Shown: positions 47,616 to 58,724 of the stretch, piece by piece
How positions within the stretch are numbered: the first letter of the stretch is position 1
Layout of the letters: every line of letters starts with the position of its first letter
Origin: Nymphaea colorata
Taxonomy: Eukaryota; Streptophyta; Magnoliopsida; Nymphaeales; Nymphaeaceae
DNA: 64,000 nucleotides
NCBI RefSeq assembly: GCF_008831285.2
Contig: NC_045138.2
Location: forward strand, 20,307,934 to 20,371,933
Direction: 5' to 3'
The notes under the pieces: generated by a model
Database searches by the model: none
What the model was told of the DNA's origin: nothing
What the model saw: the letters and a program-made list of their open reading frames with translations, nothing else
Position numbers and translations under genes: made by a program

Positions 47616-48120
47616 AAACAAGTACGACATTCAAGTTGAAGGATTCATTAAAAATCTACCAGAAAATTTGAAAGTATAAATTGAAGCTTGTTATTAGTAA
47701 ATTGTTGCTGTAAACAATAACAAACCCGACATTCAAGTTGAATGATGCATTAAAAAATAAACAAGTACGACATTCAAGTTGAAGGATTCATTAAAAATCT
47801 ACCAGAAAATTTGAAAGTATAAATTGAAGCTTGTTATTAGTAAATTGTTGCTGTAAACAATAACAAACCCGACATTCAAGTTGAATGATGCATTAAAAAA
47901 TCCACCAAAAATTAAATCTAAGTTTGTTATTCTTATATGTTGTAAATAATAACAAATGCTTAACAAACTCGACATTCATGATTCAAGTTGAAGAATCAAG
48001 TTGAAGAATGCACTAAAAATCTAAAAGAAATTTGATAGTTTAAATTGAAGTTCCTTATTCTTATATACTGTAAACAAGAACAAACCCGACATCGAAGTTA
48101 AGGATGCATTAAAGATCTAC
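47616..48120. repeat. Minisatellite-like array with a 143-bp tandem duplication
   Basis: AGTACGACATTCAAGTTGAA at 47621 recurs at 47764 (period 143 bp) with the whole intervening unit nearly identical. Within and beyond the two units the motif GACATTCAAGTTGAA..GATGCATTAAAAA is repeated at least six times with variable spacing (about 47627, 47728, 47770, 47871, 47971, 48087). Older, more diverged units lie to the right. The array has no coding frame. Confidence 0.9.
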
Positions 48121-48495
48121 CAAAAATTGAAGTTTGGCATTATAGACCGGTTTTGTTCGAGGTTTTCCACCATAGACGGTTCTCCAAAACGCGAGAAAAA
48201 AAAATGCCGCCAAACCAGGCCTCTTGCCCATAGAAAAACGATATCCGGGTGCTGAATTATGAAATTCGCGGGTACAGCCGTCGCAGAGAAGGGCGTAATA
48301 AAATCTATTTAATAATGCAAGTTCTTGTTTTTTCTTTTTCATTCTTTCTCTCTCAGGCGTTCGATCGAAAGAGGTCAAGCTTCCATTCTCTTGACAGCAG
48401 CCAGCAGGCAGTCGGTGAAAAAATGGGTGCTGTAAAAATCGTTTCAGGAAGCGACTCGAATCGAATTATTTTATCGTTTCACCTTTTCCTGTAAT

Positions 48496-48749
48496 CGATT
48501 AGTTTGATTTAACAGAACACCTCTGATTGAACTACTGATGATGATGATCTTTCTGCATCTCTTGGAGTGCCGGAAGCGGGAGATCGGAGACTTTTGGGAG
48601 ATCAGAGGGCAGATGATCGATTAGTTTTGATTTAACAGAACTACTTCTGATGGAACTGCTGATGACGATGTTCCTACTACTCATAAGTCCTCCATTTCTA
48701 GGAACATTTCGGAAAGCGGGAGATTGGAGATTAGAGAGCAGAAAAGAGT
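48496..48749. repeat. ~122-bp imperfect tandem duplication
   Basis: CGATTAGTTTGATTTAACAG at 48496 and CGATTAGTTTTGATTTAACA at 48618 start two copies that share GATGAACTGCTGATGA-like and GAAGCGGGAGATCGGAGA-like segments. The copies are clearly diverged. Confidence 0.8.
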
Positions 48750-49690
48750 GGGGATGCAGATGTAATCATGGCAGATGCTCTGTCACTTTATACCAACTAC
48801 CCTCTTCATTTCCCTTTTTTATATAAGAAAAAACGAATAGATCTACAGGAGTTAATGGCGGAAGCGCAAACGAAACATGCAAAATTAAAAATTGATAAAG
48901 AAAACAAAAAAAGAGAGCCAGAAGTCAGCAGCCACCGACAGTGGGGAAATAATGAATAAATTCAAAGAAAACCAACTCACCAAGGAGACAGAACTATACA
49001 TATATTCATATATGTATCTCATTTTAACAGTAAATTTTTCTCTGTTTTTTCTTTCACTTTTGATTAACATTCATTGAGACAAAGACTTGGAAATTCATTT
49101 TCTTTTTAAATCTACAAACTAAAAACAAGGAAATGAAAAGGAAAAAGGTGAAAAGGAAAGGGGAAGATGGGGAGGGGCTTTCGATTGATCGGCCGGCCGT
49201 CTGTTCGTTGCCTTCGCTTCCAGAATGACAGCCACCTCCCGCCCGAACCCGAGAAAAATGTGGATGGAAGCGTTCCTTCTATCTGTTCATTTACCACATT
49301 GCCTTCAGGAAAATGGTAAAGTGGCGGCTAAAAAAAGCCCTGCCCACCAAAGACGTCGTGCGAAATGTCAAGAACGCCCTCCTCCCAATCCCGTCGTCCA
49401 AAACTGCAGACAACTGATCTTAAGTGAATTTTCTTCCACACACAATTTAGATTTTACAAAGCCCCGATGATTTCCTATAAGGATCACATCTCTATGAGTT
49501 TCATCCGAAATTTCCTAATTATAAAGTGTCGTCTAAACTAAACTGTAAAGATTATAAAGTTGGTATTCTTTTCATTCGCTTCAACAAATCAGCAAAGCTC
49601 ATTTTTAGTACGATTTGTCTTGAAAAAATATCTCCCATCGCCAACTACGGCTAACTGAGGGCATTTACGTCTTTTCGCTCGTCGTTTTCG

Positions 49691-50016
49691 GAGACGGTGA
49701 AGTAGAAGCGAAGAAGCCCGCCGGAGAGGAGATGTAGGGCCCGCGTTCAACTAGCCTGGATCCGCGCTTTCTGGATCTGCCACGTGGCCACCTTCCCCAT
49801 AGCATAAAGGGAAGAAAGAAAAGGGCCGGATCTAAACTTATTTTTATCGTCAACCCCCGCCCTCTCCTTTCCCTCCACAGAGAGAGAGAGAGAGTGATCG
49901 GACCGAAGCCGAACAGACGAGCAGTTCAGAGAATTAAGTAAGAGAGAGAAAAAAGAGAGAGCATAAAGGAGAGGAGGAGAGAGCAGCCTCTGTCGTGGCC
50001 TGCGAATCCCCCGGCC
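49691..50016 (+). promoter_or_regulatory. Promoter-proximal/leader region of the FLA gene
   Basis: The segment is purine-rich on the plus strand near the gene, with a (GA)n run at 49880-49894 and GAGAGAG blocks to 49990. Such (GA)n leaders are frequent in plants. No convincing TATA box is visible. The start-codon context is GGCCATGGATC, which is favourable. Confidence 0.4.
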
Positions 50017-53000
50017 ATGGATCTCAAGATCTGCGGCTGCAAGGCCTTGTTGTTGTCTGTCCTCATTGTCCTTCTCCTCGGCAATGCCGTCGCCGGCGCG
50101 CCGGACGCGTCGAGCATCAACTCCAACTCCGTGCTGGTGGCGCTGCTCGACTCCCACTACACCGAGCTGGCGGAGCTGGTGGAGAAGGCGCTGCTCCTGC
50201 AGACCCTCGAGGAGGCCGTCGGCAGGGGCAACCTGACCATCTTCGCCCCCCGGAATGAGGCCCTCGAGCGCGACCTCGACCCCGAGTTCAGGCGCTTCCT
50301 GCTCGAACCCGGCAACCTGCCTTCGCTTCAGGCGCTCCTCTTGTCCCATGTCATTCCCTCCCGGATTCTGTCGGGCGACTGGCCGCGCAATGACCTCTCC
50401 CCTCGCCGGACGCTCTCCAAGGGAGACGTTCTTCGACTGTCCAGTAGGGACGGAGTGAGGATGGTGGACGTTGCGGCGGTCGTCCAGCCCGACGCCGTCG
50501 TCAGGCCCGACGGTGTGATCCACGGGATCGAGCGCCTCCTCGTGCCCCGCTCCGTTCAGGACGCCTTCAATGGACGCCGAAGCCTCGCCGCCATCTCGGC
50601 GGTGCTGCCCGAGGGCGCGCCGGAGGTGGACACGACCACCATGAAGCTGAAGGTGAAGAAGGCGAGGCCGGACGCCTACGGGTATTCTGCTCCTCCCTAC
50701 ACGCCGTCGATGCCGATCTACGATGCGATGGCGTCGGCACCGTCGATGGCGCCGGCTCCGGCTCCGGGGCCGTCGTCGGGGCACCGGTGGTTCGACGGCG
50801 AGGCGCAGGTGAAGGACTTCATTCATACGCTGCTGCATTATGGGGGTTACAATGAGCTTGCCGACATTCTGGTGAACCTGACTTCTCTGGCGACGGAGAT
50901 GGGGCGGCTGGTGTCGGAGGGGTACGTGCTGACGGTGCTTGCTCCCAACGACGAGGCTATGGGGAAGCTGACGACGGACCAGCTGAGCGAGCCCCGAGCG
51001 CCCGAGCACATCGTCTACTATCACCTCATCCCGGAGTACCAGACGGAGGAGAGCATGTATAACGCCGTCCGGCGGTTCGCGAAGGTCCAGTACGACACGC
51101 TCAGGCTGCCCCACAAGATCACCGCCCAGGAGGCCGACGGTTCCGTCAAGTTCGGCCACGGCACCGACGCCGCTTACCTGGTCGACCCCGACATCTACGT
51201 CGACGGGAGGATCGCCGTTCAGGGGATCGACAAGGTGCTCTTCCCCTCCGAGCCTAAGCCCACCGCTCCCTCTCCCCCCACCACCAAGGCCGTCACGCAC
51301 AAGCCCACCGCACCGACTACCCGAAGAGGTCCTCTCTCTCTCTTTCTCTCTCCATACACACAATTTTAGGTCTCCATTATCACCATTATCATTTCTTGGA
51401 AGTTTTGATTGGTCGTTGCTTCAATCCCCTTCTGCATTGCTCTGTTTTTTTTTCTCTCGACTTGTGTCTCCGCATTTTCTACTGTTGTCGGTGATCTTCG
51501 TCTCCAATTGAGTATATCAATGTTTGACATTTGACAATTTGTCAATTAGAGGGTTCCTTCCGATGAACCCGCCGGTGGATTTTAGGGGAGCCGATTAATC
51601 ATGATGGGCATTCTATTTTGGGTACCCAATTCCCCGGGCATAGCCGGAAACCGACGTCTTTGGCTTGCTAGGACGGTTATCACATTCTGAGTGTTCAGTA
51701 TATTCAATCGAGAAAAGTCCCCATCTCGGTTGGCATTCTTTGAACACTATTCTTCCCCCATGGTGTACTGTCCGGGCAATGGCCGGAAACCGGCGATCTC
51801 TGCTTTTACCACAGCGCCAATTTCGACTTGGTTGCGCATCCCGAGAGAATTGGCGTTATCAGCGGTCGTCCTTGCTCACCTTTGGAGATAGTACCTCTGA
51901 GGCTCTGGGCACAATTTACCAACGCTGTTTTTAGTTACTTTTTAGTTCATTTACGGTAAAAGAGAAAGGGGGGGCCATAAAGAGCAGAACTCCTGCAAAA
52001 TGGCGTTACCGCTTCCCCGTTTTGCGGTAAAAATCACCATAGTTTCCTGCATTCATCTCTGTTCGACATTCAATGCCTGCTCATCAGCCATCAACTCGAT
52101 TACTGCTAATCTTTACTAGTCAGTCTGATAATAAATTTCTCCATTACACCAATCACTGTTATTGTGATATTGTCAACTAAATAAATAATCATTGTTATTT
52201 TCATTATATTACATGAATTAATAGTCGGTGGCGGATGACAGCTCACAGGGTCTGTGATCCTAGTGATGGATCACAGGCGATTGCCAGAAGGTCTTCTTCC
52301 AAGAGTTTTAGAATGGGAATTGATCTTTTAAGGAAATGACAGAACCCGCCCTCTTCTACTCCTGATTTCTGCCGACAGTATGACCCATCAGCGCTTGGAC
52401 ATTACTTCTACCCCTTGTTCCTTTCTTGATTCTTTTCTCCAATAATTAAGCGGTTCCCTCCTTCCTCATGTGGTGGTTAGGCAGTCGTTTGACAAAAAAC
52501 TCAAGGTTGTTAATGTCCTTTTGCTCAAAAATTTTATTAGTGTCCACTAGGAACCAACAACCAACCTTTACGCGTTCTTTAGAAGGAAAAAGGAAAAAGA
52601 GAATCAAGATGGTTCTTATTATTCTTTTTCCTCTTTTACCTTCTACTGGCATTTTCTGGACTTTGCTTCTTCTGGGTCCCAATTATTTAGTAAAAGGCAG
52701 AGCTTTGGCCCTTTAATACGAGCCGTTGGATATTAAGATGGCTTCTCTGATGCCGCCCGCTTGAGATTGTCGGTGGTTGCTCTTTAAAGATGGTCGCCAT
52801 GATATGGTGGCAAGTCCCTTCATTCCCCTAACATCTTTGCTTCAGTTGGGGAAATTAAAAGCAGGGTTGTTGGATGCCTGCCTGCCTTATGATCGGGGAT
52901 TTACTGTTCCTGTCATGTTTCTGGGTCGTTGGCTTTATCGATTTCGTATTCGTGGTACTACTTAGTAGTTAAAACCCATTTACTGTTTCTTTTTTATTTT

Positions 53001-53451
53001 CTTTGTCAAACACTGCTTGATGAATCATATACAAATGACAGGAAATTGAATCAAACTCCTCATGATGAAAGCAAAATGCGCAGTAGGTTGAAAAAATTAC
53101 ATACCGCGAGAGATTCATTATTTGAACCTTTTCCACCAGAAAGAAAGAAAATGAAATCTCTGAAAATCGTTGTCCTATTCCTGGGAGCTGTTGCTTTCAG
53201 AATTCATTTAGCGTGATCGTAGGCCTAAGGTGCTAGTATTTGAGCTAATTTTTAAAGCATGGAAGTTGGTATGAAGCTGAGTAGAATTTTGCGGGCCTTC
53301 TTACAGGGATGACTTAAAATTTGTACCCATGTGGTATTAAAAAAATATTCTTCTCTGTCCTGTTTCTGCAGGGAAATTGCTTGAGGTAACATGCAATATG
53401 CTAGCTATGTTTGGACAGGATTCACGTCTCCCCACATGCCAGCGGACATGA
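50017..53451 (+). CDS. Fasciclin-like arabinogalactan protein, two FAS1 domains (FLA15-18 group)
   Basis: Exon 1 (50017-51328) and a short exon 2 (53372-53451), joined in phase 1 across a 2,043-bp intron, give 463 residues; Arabidopsis FLA17/FLA18 are about 460. A signal peptide (about 1-27) leads into FAS1 domain 1 (about 37-180; H1-like Leu-Thr-Ile-Phe-Ala-Pro-Arg-Asn at 73-80). A Pro/Ala arabinogalactan motif (Ala-Pro-Ser-Met-Ala-Pro-Ala-Pro-Ala-Pro, 241-250) is followed by FAS1 domain 2 (about 265-410; Leu-Thr-Val-Leu-Ala-Pro-Asn-Asp at 305-312), then a Pro/Thr-rich linker. Exon 2 encodes the conserved tail Gly-Lys-Leu-Leu-Glu-Val-Thr-Cys-Asn-Met-Leu and ends Pro-Thr-Cys-Gln-Arg-Thr. There is no GPI-anchor signal, as in this subgroup, so the product should be secreted to the wall. 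Reading exon 1 straight on to 51369 yields a false C-terminus. Exon 1 is very GC-rich. Confidence 0.95.
51329..53371 (+). other. Intron of the FLA gene
   Basis: The donor is GTCCTC after AGAG and the acceptor is TTTCTGCAG. The interior has no competing gene. A local imperfect duplication around 51639-51665 and 51770-51800 shares GGGCATAGCCGGAAACCG/GGGCAATGGCCGGAAACCG. Open frames within (51665-51934, 52468-52716, 52929-53216) show no family match. Confidence 0.85.
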
Positions 53452-55134
53452 GAGGTACGTCAACTAAAACTTCTTCGTTTCAGCTTTCGACTTATGTCAT
53501 TTTTTGGAGACTTGGGGCCTTCTATAGCAAGAGAGAGAGAGAGAGGTTCTTTAGCGGGTGGGTTCTGAAATTTTGTTTGTTTTCTTCTTGCAGCCTGATA
53601 CATATATATATGTCTCCAAAGTATGTGTAGATTTCCTGGAGAACAGGAGGTGAAGTGTGATTGAAGGTGAAGAAGTTGATCTGTGAAGATATTTTTTTGG
53701 GGATGGAGGGAAAGATGTTAGCCAGATGGTATATTTTAAAGTCATTCCCCCAGTCTGTCACCAGAAAAAGATGAAAAAAAAGGAAAGAGCTAGAATGTAT
53801 AAATATAAATTTTTGTTTTTCCTTTTCTCTTTTGTGCTTTCAGTTGTTTATTTTGAACGAAGTTCTACCCCCGCCTTTTCCCCCACCCCCCGTGATCCTC
53901 CCGGCAATGGGGAGATTTGTACAGTGATGACCAGAGTGCCTTCACGTGGTCTTCGCTGCCACAATAAAAGGGAAGAGTGAATAATAAATTCTTTTGTGTT
54001 TATAGCAACTGTGGTAAATGCATTTCTCAGAATGTTCAAACATCTGCTCCTTTCCCTTTTCCTTGTCCTCTCTTTTATGCTTTTCTTCTGTACAGGTGGA
54101 AAACTTCTCCCTTCTCCTTTACTTTAATTGACCACCGACTGAAATTTTCAGAGCTCTTTTGCTTGTTAGCACAGAAGGGTAATCCTCATTCAGAGGACGT
54201 TCTCCAACAAACACACAAAAGGTGGCTTTTTCCCTTCTGTTTCTTATGACCCATCGAAATTTTTTGCCTACAAGTTGCGAGCCGTCGATGTGGTTGACAT
54301 GGAAGAGTTGGTCATGTGGTATCTTTGCTCTTCCTCTGCCTGATGGCGATGGTGCCAGCTCTCTGCCCGCTTGCCTTCCCCTTTTGTCTCTTTCACTGTT
54401 TAAAGTGGGAGGTGAGCTAGCCTATTATAACACAGGGCCTCCAAACACGTTCACATCATTGCCAGTTTTATTCTATTATGCGCATCTGTGGAAGAGTCTG
54501 CTCAATTCTGGCTCCCTAATATTTTTCGCCAAATAATATCACAATTACCTTTTTTTATAAAGGAAAATGGCGTCATCGAGCTTGTATTTTTTATGGGTTC
54601 TCACAGCAATCTTTGGAGTATTCATTTTATTAAATTTTTAAAAAAAAATCTGCATATATCGGCCGACATATTGCAATTTGGCATGTCTAAGCCTTATATG
54701 GGCCATTGTGACTCTCTTGTCATTCCGATTCGTTTCGGGCATGAGGTCGTGGGCACCGATACGCATGGATATTTCAGGCGAAATAGGGCCTACAAATGAC
54801 CCCCTGTTTGGAATTTAGCCTTCATTCCACCATCTCTAAGGAGAAACGTGGGAATCTTTTCCCCCTCGAGGCTTTAGTCACGTCACGCGTTGCCTTTCCT
54901 TTCCCTTTCAGTGATATTATTGTTCTTATTATTATATTGGTAAAGCTTTTCCATTCGGACTTGCATTTGCAGATCTTTCAAATGCGTACTTATATTTTTG
55001 AGAAATTCGGAAACGGCACCAAGCATTTGTTACTTAAAATAAAAAGGAGAAAAATTAAAATAAAAAAGTTTCAAAAAAAAATAAATTTTGGGAGATGGTA
55101 AAGAGTAGATATTCCAATAGTGCGGTTTAACTAA

Positions 55135-55280
55135 ATCGCCTCTCAAACAGGTTCTTAGCGTACTATCAATTACACAAGTATAATAAATTTTATTTTCTCA
55201 GACAACATATTGAACTCGTGACTTGATGAGCACAATTAAAAATCAAAGGCATCTACCAAGTTCACCTTGCTAAGCCTATT
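55135..55280 (-). mobile_element. Candidate tRNA-derived SINE
   Basis: On the minus strand GGCTTAGCAAGGTGAACTTGG (A-box-like) is followed some 45 bp later by GTCACGAGTTCAATATG (B-box-like), then an A/T-rich body. Spacing and order fit a tRNA-related SINE head. The boxes are imperfect and no target duplication was identified. Confidence 0.4.
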
Positions 55281-56739
55281 AGAACAGTTCATCACACAGA
55301 CAATTCTGACTATATATATATATAGCCATTGACCTCCATCCAATCATGGCCGACAAATATGATTAAACATACGGGTCGATGCAATGGGCAGTGACCGGAA
55401 GATTTCTCTGTCCAAATCCAAATGGAAAATCCATAAATCCTATAAACACATGCTTCTTAATTTTCTATTATCATCACCAACTAATTGAAAGAAAAAAGAG
55501 ATGGAAGGCGCTCAATTTGTCAACGTATGATGTAAGTCATTGGAACTAGAGGAGCTGTCGATTCCTGACCTACTGAAACTTGATCAACAAGAGTTATGTG
55601 CAGCCATGGCATCCGATCTCTCTCACCCACCAAACAACCTTCCTCCGTCATCCCTTCATCACCACTCCTCTTCCTTCCCAAGGGAAGAAGAGTGGAAGGA
55701 TCTCACTGTCGTTCGTCCATCTTTCTCTGTCACTCTCTGCGTTAACTTCATCCTGCAAGCGAGTGTACGCTTCGAATCATCAAAAGGGAAAGCGATATCA
55801 GAACACGTTTTGGAGGTTTCAGGTCTCACTGTTCGAGCATTTTCATCTCATCAAATTCAACCTATTTGAGTGAATTTTCATGATATTTTTATCACTATAT
55901 TTTTGCACAGTATGCATCTGCTTATATATGAGAGATCTTTTGTAACAACTCAACCTACTCCCACACTAAGCTCGATCTCCTAGTTTCGCATCTCCTAGTC
56001 CCTTCAGCAAGTTAGGTTTCTGTCTCAAAAAGGCAATGAATCAAATTCTTTATCTAACCCCTTTATATCTATGAACTTTCAATGTGGGAAATAAACTTTT
56101 TAATAATTGGGTGTTTTACTGGTTTCATTGTCTAATTCATCTACACAAATTTGGTTGGAGTGTCCCAAACTGCAAATTTCAACAAAAAACATATCCTGCG
56201 ATGTCTGACTTAGATGCTTGTTTTTAACTCGATGTCTCAAACTTTGCATGTTGGAAAATAAGAAACTTCAGCTTCAAGCCTCTGTAACACACAAACACAC
56301 ACACACACACACAAAAAGAGAGAGAAGTCAGCAAGGTTGTACTCTTATTGGTAAAAAATTTAGCCACCGTTGCTAGAATGAAATTCCAGTGCAGTACGGT
56401 TTTAAACATGAATGAATATGAATAAAGTATGAAATACGACCCGCTGCAACCTAACTAAGGAATCCGTATAAGTTGGTCCAAGCTACCAAGGTCGATGGCT
56501 TAAAAAAAGAAAAGAATTATTGAAGTCGAATAATTGAACGGGTTCACATGTTGAAGGTGAAAGATTAGCTTGTCCTTTTCTTTGATAATCGAGAAGATGC
56601 TCTTTGCACCAAGTTTTAATCATTCTTCAAGAAAGAAAGCTCCTTGAACCCAAAAATGTGTACACCAAATTAAGCACCAATAAGATTTAAAGCCATGACC
56701 AGCAGCCTACTGGAGAAGACCCTATCTTTGTGCCCACTC

Positions 56740-56830
56740 CTTGAATTAACATAGCTGGTCGAGCAAACTGACATGTAAACAGTGTGTCATCGGTTCTATT
56801 CTCGTGAATACTACTCATCTAGACTGCAAA
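56740..56830 (+). mobile_element. Candidate SINE head sharing TAGCTGGTCGAGC
   Basis: ATAGCTGGTCGAGCAAACTG is followed about 40 bp on by CATCGGTTCTATTCTCG, which resembles a B-box (GGTTCRANNCC). The 13-mer TAGCTGGTCGAGC is repeated exactly at about 57562 in the next candidate. This is a plausible tRNA-derived SINE relic. Confidence 0.4.
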
Positions 56831-57554
56831 GAGTGGCATTACAACCACCAAAGTCCCGAAACAAGCCTTGAACCCACACCGCCCTTCCCTTTCCTTTTGG
56901 GTTTGTTAGATTCTGTCTTTAGTTACTATAATGGCCTGTTTGAATATATGGAATTTTACTGTAGAGCTTAAACTTTAGTTCAAATTCAACGGAAAGTTCC
57001 AGCTGAAGACAAATACTAAACTTTAGACCTGGAGTTTTGGAGCTATTATGAATCTTTAGTGCTGGCATTAAATTCCACTTAAATGGGTAGAGCTTTAATG
57101 TTGTGAGAAATTTTTTTATATGTTAACATCTCAATGCCCGAAAGAATGGTTCCATGAAATCAAACAGATGGGGTAAATGAAAGGTGAGGCAAAAATTCAA
57201 ACAAAAAAAGACACTAAACATTTAGTTCTATATATTCAATCGGGCCTTAAGATTATATGCATACCATCCAAACATAGAATGACTCACAATGATCTGAGGT
57301 CCCCTCTGGTTCTCACCCAAATCACAAACTTTCCCTAATCAATGCAAGTGTCCGGTTTTTGCCCTAGGAGACTGATGCATTACTTCCTTGGACAATGTAC
57401 ATAATAGCAATGAAGCCAGAACTGAATATGGTGTATACACCTAAAAGAATATCTGTAAATGGTGAATTAGTTACAAAAGCTCCATATTTTCAGACTCAAA
57501 ACCAAATGTATAAAAGTTATTGAGGTAAGGAAAAGCAAGTACAAACCTTCAGGA

Positions 57555-57650
57555 GCATAGCGTAGCTGGTCGAGCTAGAGGCCTGTATAAAGGTAGGTGT
57601 CTAATTTGATTATCGTATGCTCATGTTTCTGTGTCTTAAGATGGTAAGAT
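57555..57650 (+). mobile_element. Second TAGCTGGTCGAGC-containing SINE-like relic
   Basis: AGCATAGCGTAGCTGGTCGAG fits the pol III A-box pattern and shares TAGCTGGTCGAGC with 56740. No convincing B-box follows, so it may be truncated. Confidence 0.3.
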
Positions 57651-58724
57651 GCGACATCCAAGTTGAAAGCTGCACTAGAGAGAATGAAGAGGCCTTTGAG
57701 CCTTGCTTCGAGTGGTAGGATGAACCTCTCGCTCACCCTCAAAAGTCCAGAAATAAGGTATGGAAAGGGCCCACACTCCATTCCGCCCTAATCGGAAAGT
57801 CAGATGGGAGAAATTATCAAAGTGATGGGTTACAGGGATATCTTGAGTACCAACAACAGGAAGCAGTTGAAGCTTAACCATCATTCAAAGTCCCTGAAGC
57901 CAACAGAGAGAAAAGTGCTTTGGTCACGAAAAAGAAAATCTACAGATCAGTGATTCACATTGTCGCACCAGAACAACAAATCTATCAAATGTAGGGCTGC
58001 ATGAGAGCTGAGACAAGCCGAGCTGGCCCAACTCCAGCTTGATAGAACAAAGTCAAGCTAGACCCAAAGTGAAGCTCAAACTCGACTTATTTAACTCATT
58101 TATGTTAAGCATGTCATATTTCTTTTAACTCGTCTAGTTGCTACTTGTTTAACCATTTTCTCATTATAACTGAACATTCACTATATAGTCGAGCCACATC
58201 AAATTTTGACGAGCAAGTTCAAGTCGAGCTTTACTCAAGTGAACATTAAATAGGGGAGTTCGCCACAATAAACGTCAAACCATATTTAGCATCCAGAACC
58301 TTGAGCTAACAATAATAAAAAAGCAAAAGCGGTTTAATGGAGTACCGGGGTGCAGTATGATCGCACTTGAACTCGTGGCGAAACAAGTATTACAACCTAC
58401 TACTAGGAAACATGGCAATGGAAGATGTTGGATGGGACATAGCGATGATACAGAATTCAAGGAGACAAAATTCAAGAAGCAACGCATGAAAATATACAAT
58501 CGGAAGAAAACCTAAAGAACATGTTCTAATTGATATGAACATAATGTACACTAGAGAAAACTGTAAAGAAGAAAAGGCAACAAATAACCAACAACTGAGT
58601 GAAAGACCATTTTAATAAATGGCTCCAAAAACAAAAGAAAGAACAGAAAAAGAAACTTCAAAGAAAACAAACAAAATTGGGAAACCTCCCATTTGACAAC
58701 CATTTTAAACAGAGTTCTCCATAT

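Larger units (their letters stand above)
39443..49690. other. Intergenic region between the RHF2A-like and FLA genes
   Basis: The start is the RHF2A 3' UTR. From 40 to 44 kb the composition is moderate and T-rich, with open frames such as 41304-41609, 42301-42634 and 43351-43688 but no family match and no consistent exon chain, so I call no gene. Microsatellites cluster at 40.70, 44.71, 45.44, 45.72 and 46.06 kb. Tandem duplications lie at 44.09, 47.62-48.12 and 48.50-48.75 kb. Near 46040 the sequence AAGTTCGATACCTGCACGG looks like a B-box and may mark an old SINE. The segment 49100-49690 is more GC-rich and probably belongs to the FLA promoter. Confidence 0.55.
53452..58600. other. Intergenic region between FLA and RFC1
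   Basis: The first few hundred bases are probably the FLA 3' UTR. No gene is supported. Weak open frames at 53977-54536, 54488-55101, 55540-55869 and 57884-57575 (-) lack family resemblance, although 55540-55869 has protein-like composition and lies 220 bp after a short TATATATATATA stretch. Candidate SINE fragments are at 55135-55280, 56740-56830 and 57555-57650. A (CA)n run sits at about 56289-56313. The segment 57990-58250, with repeated CAAGCCGAGCT/CAAGTCGAGCTT words, looks like another old dispersed repeat. Confidence 0.55.

Noticed and set aside
47616-48120. CRISPR-like array
   Set aside because: Repeat spacing is irregular, spacers are themselves repeated, and the genome is a plant nucleus. 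It is a minisatellite.
49747-51363. A 538-codon minus-strand open frame opposite the FLA exon
   Set aside because: It is the antisense of a GC-rich coding exon. The plus strand has a signal peptide, two FAS1 domains and an AGP motif, whereas the minus frame is Arg/Val/His-rich with no family look.
51329-51369. Reading the FLA frame straight to the stop at 51369
   Set aside because: The tail is a translated (CT)n intron start. The phase-1 splice to 53372 restores the conserved family C-terminus.
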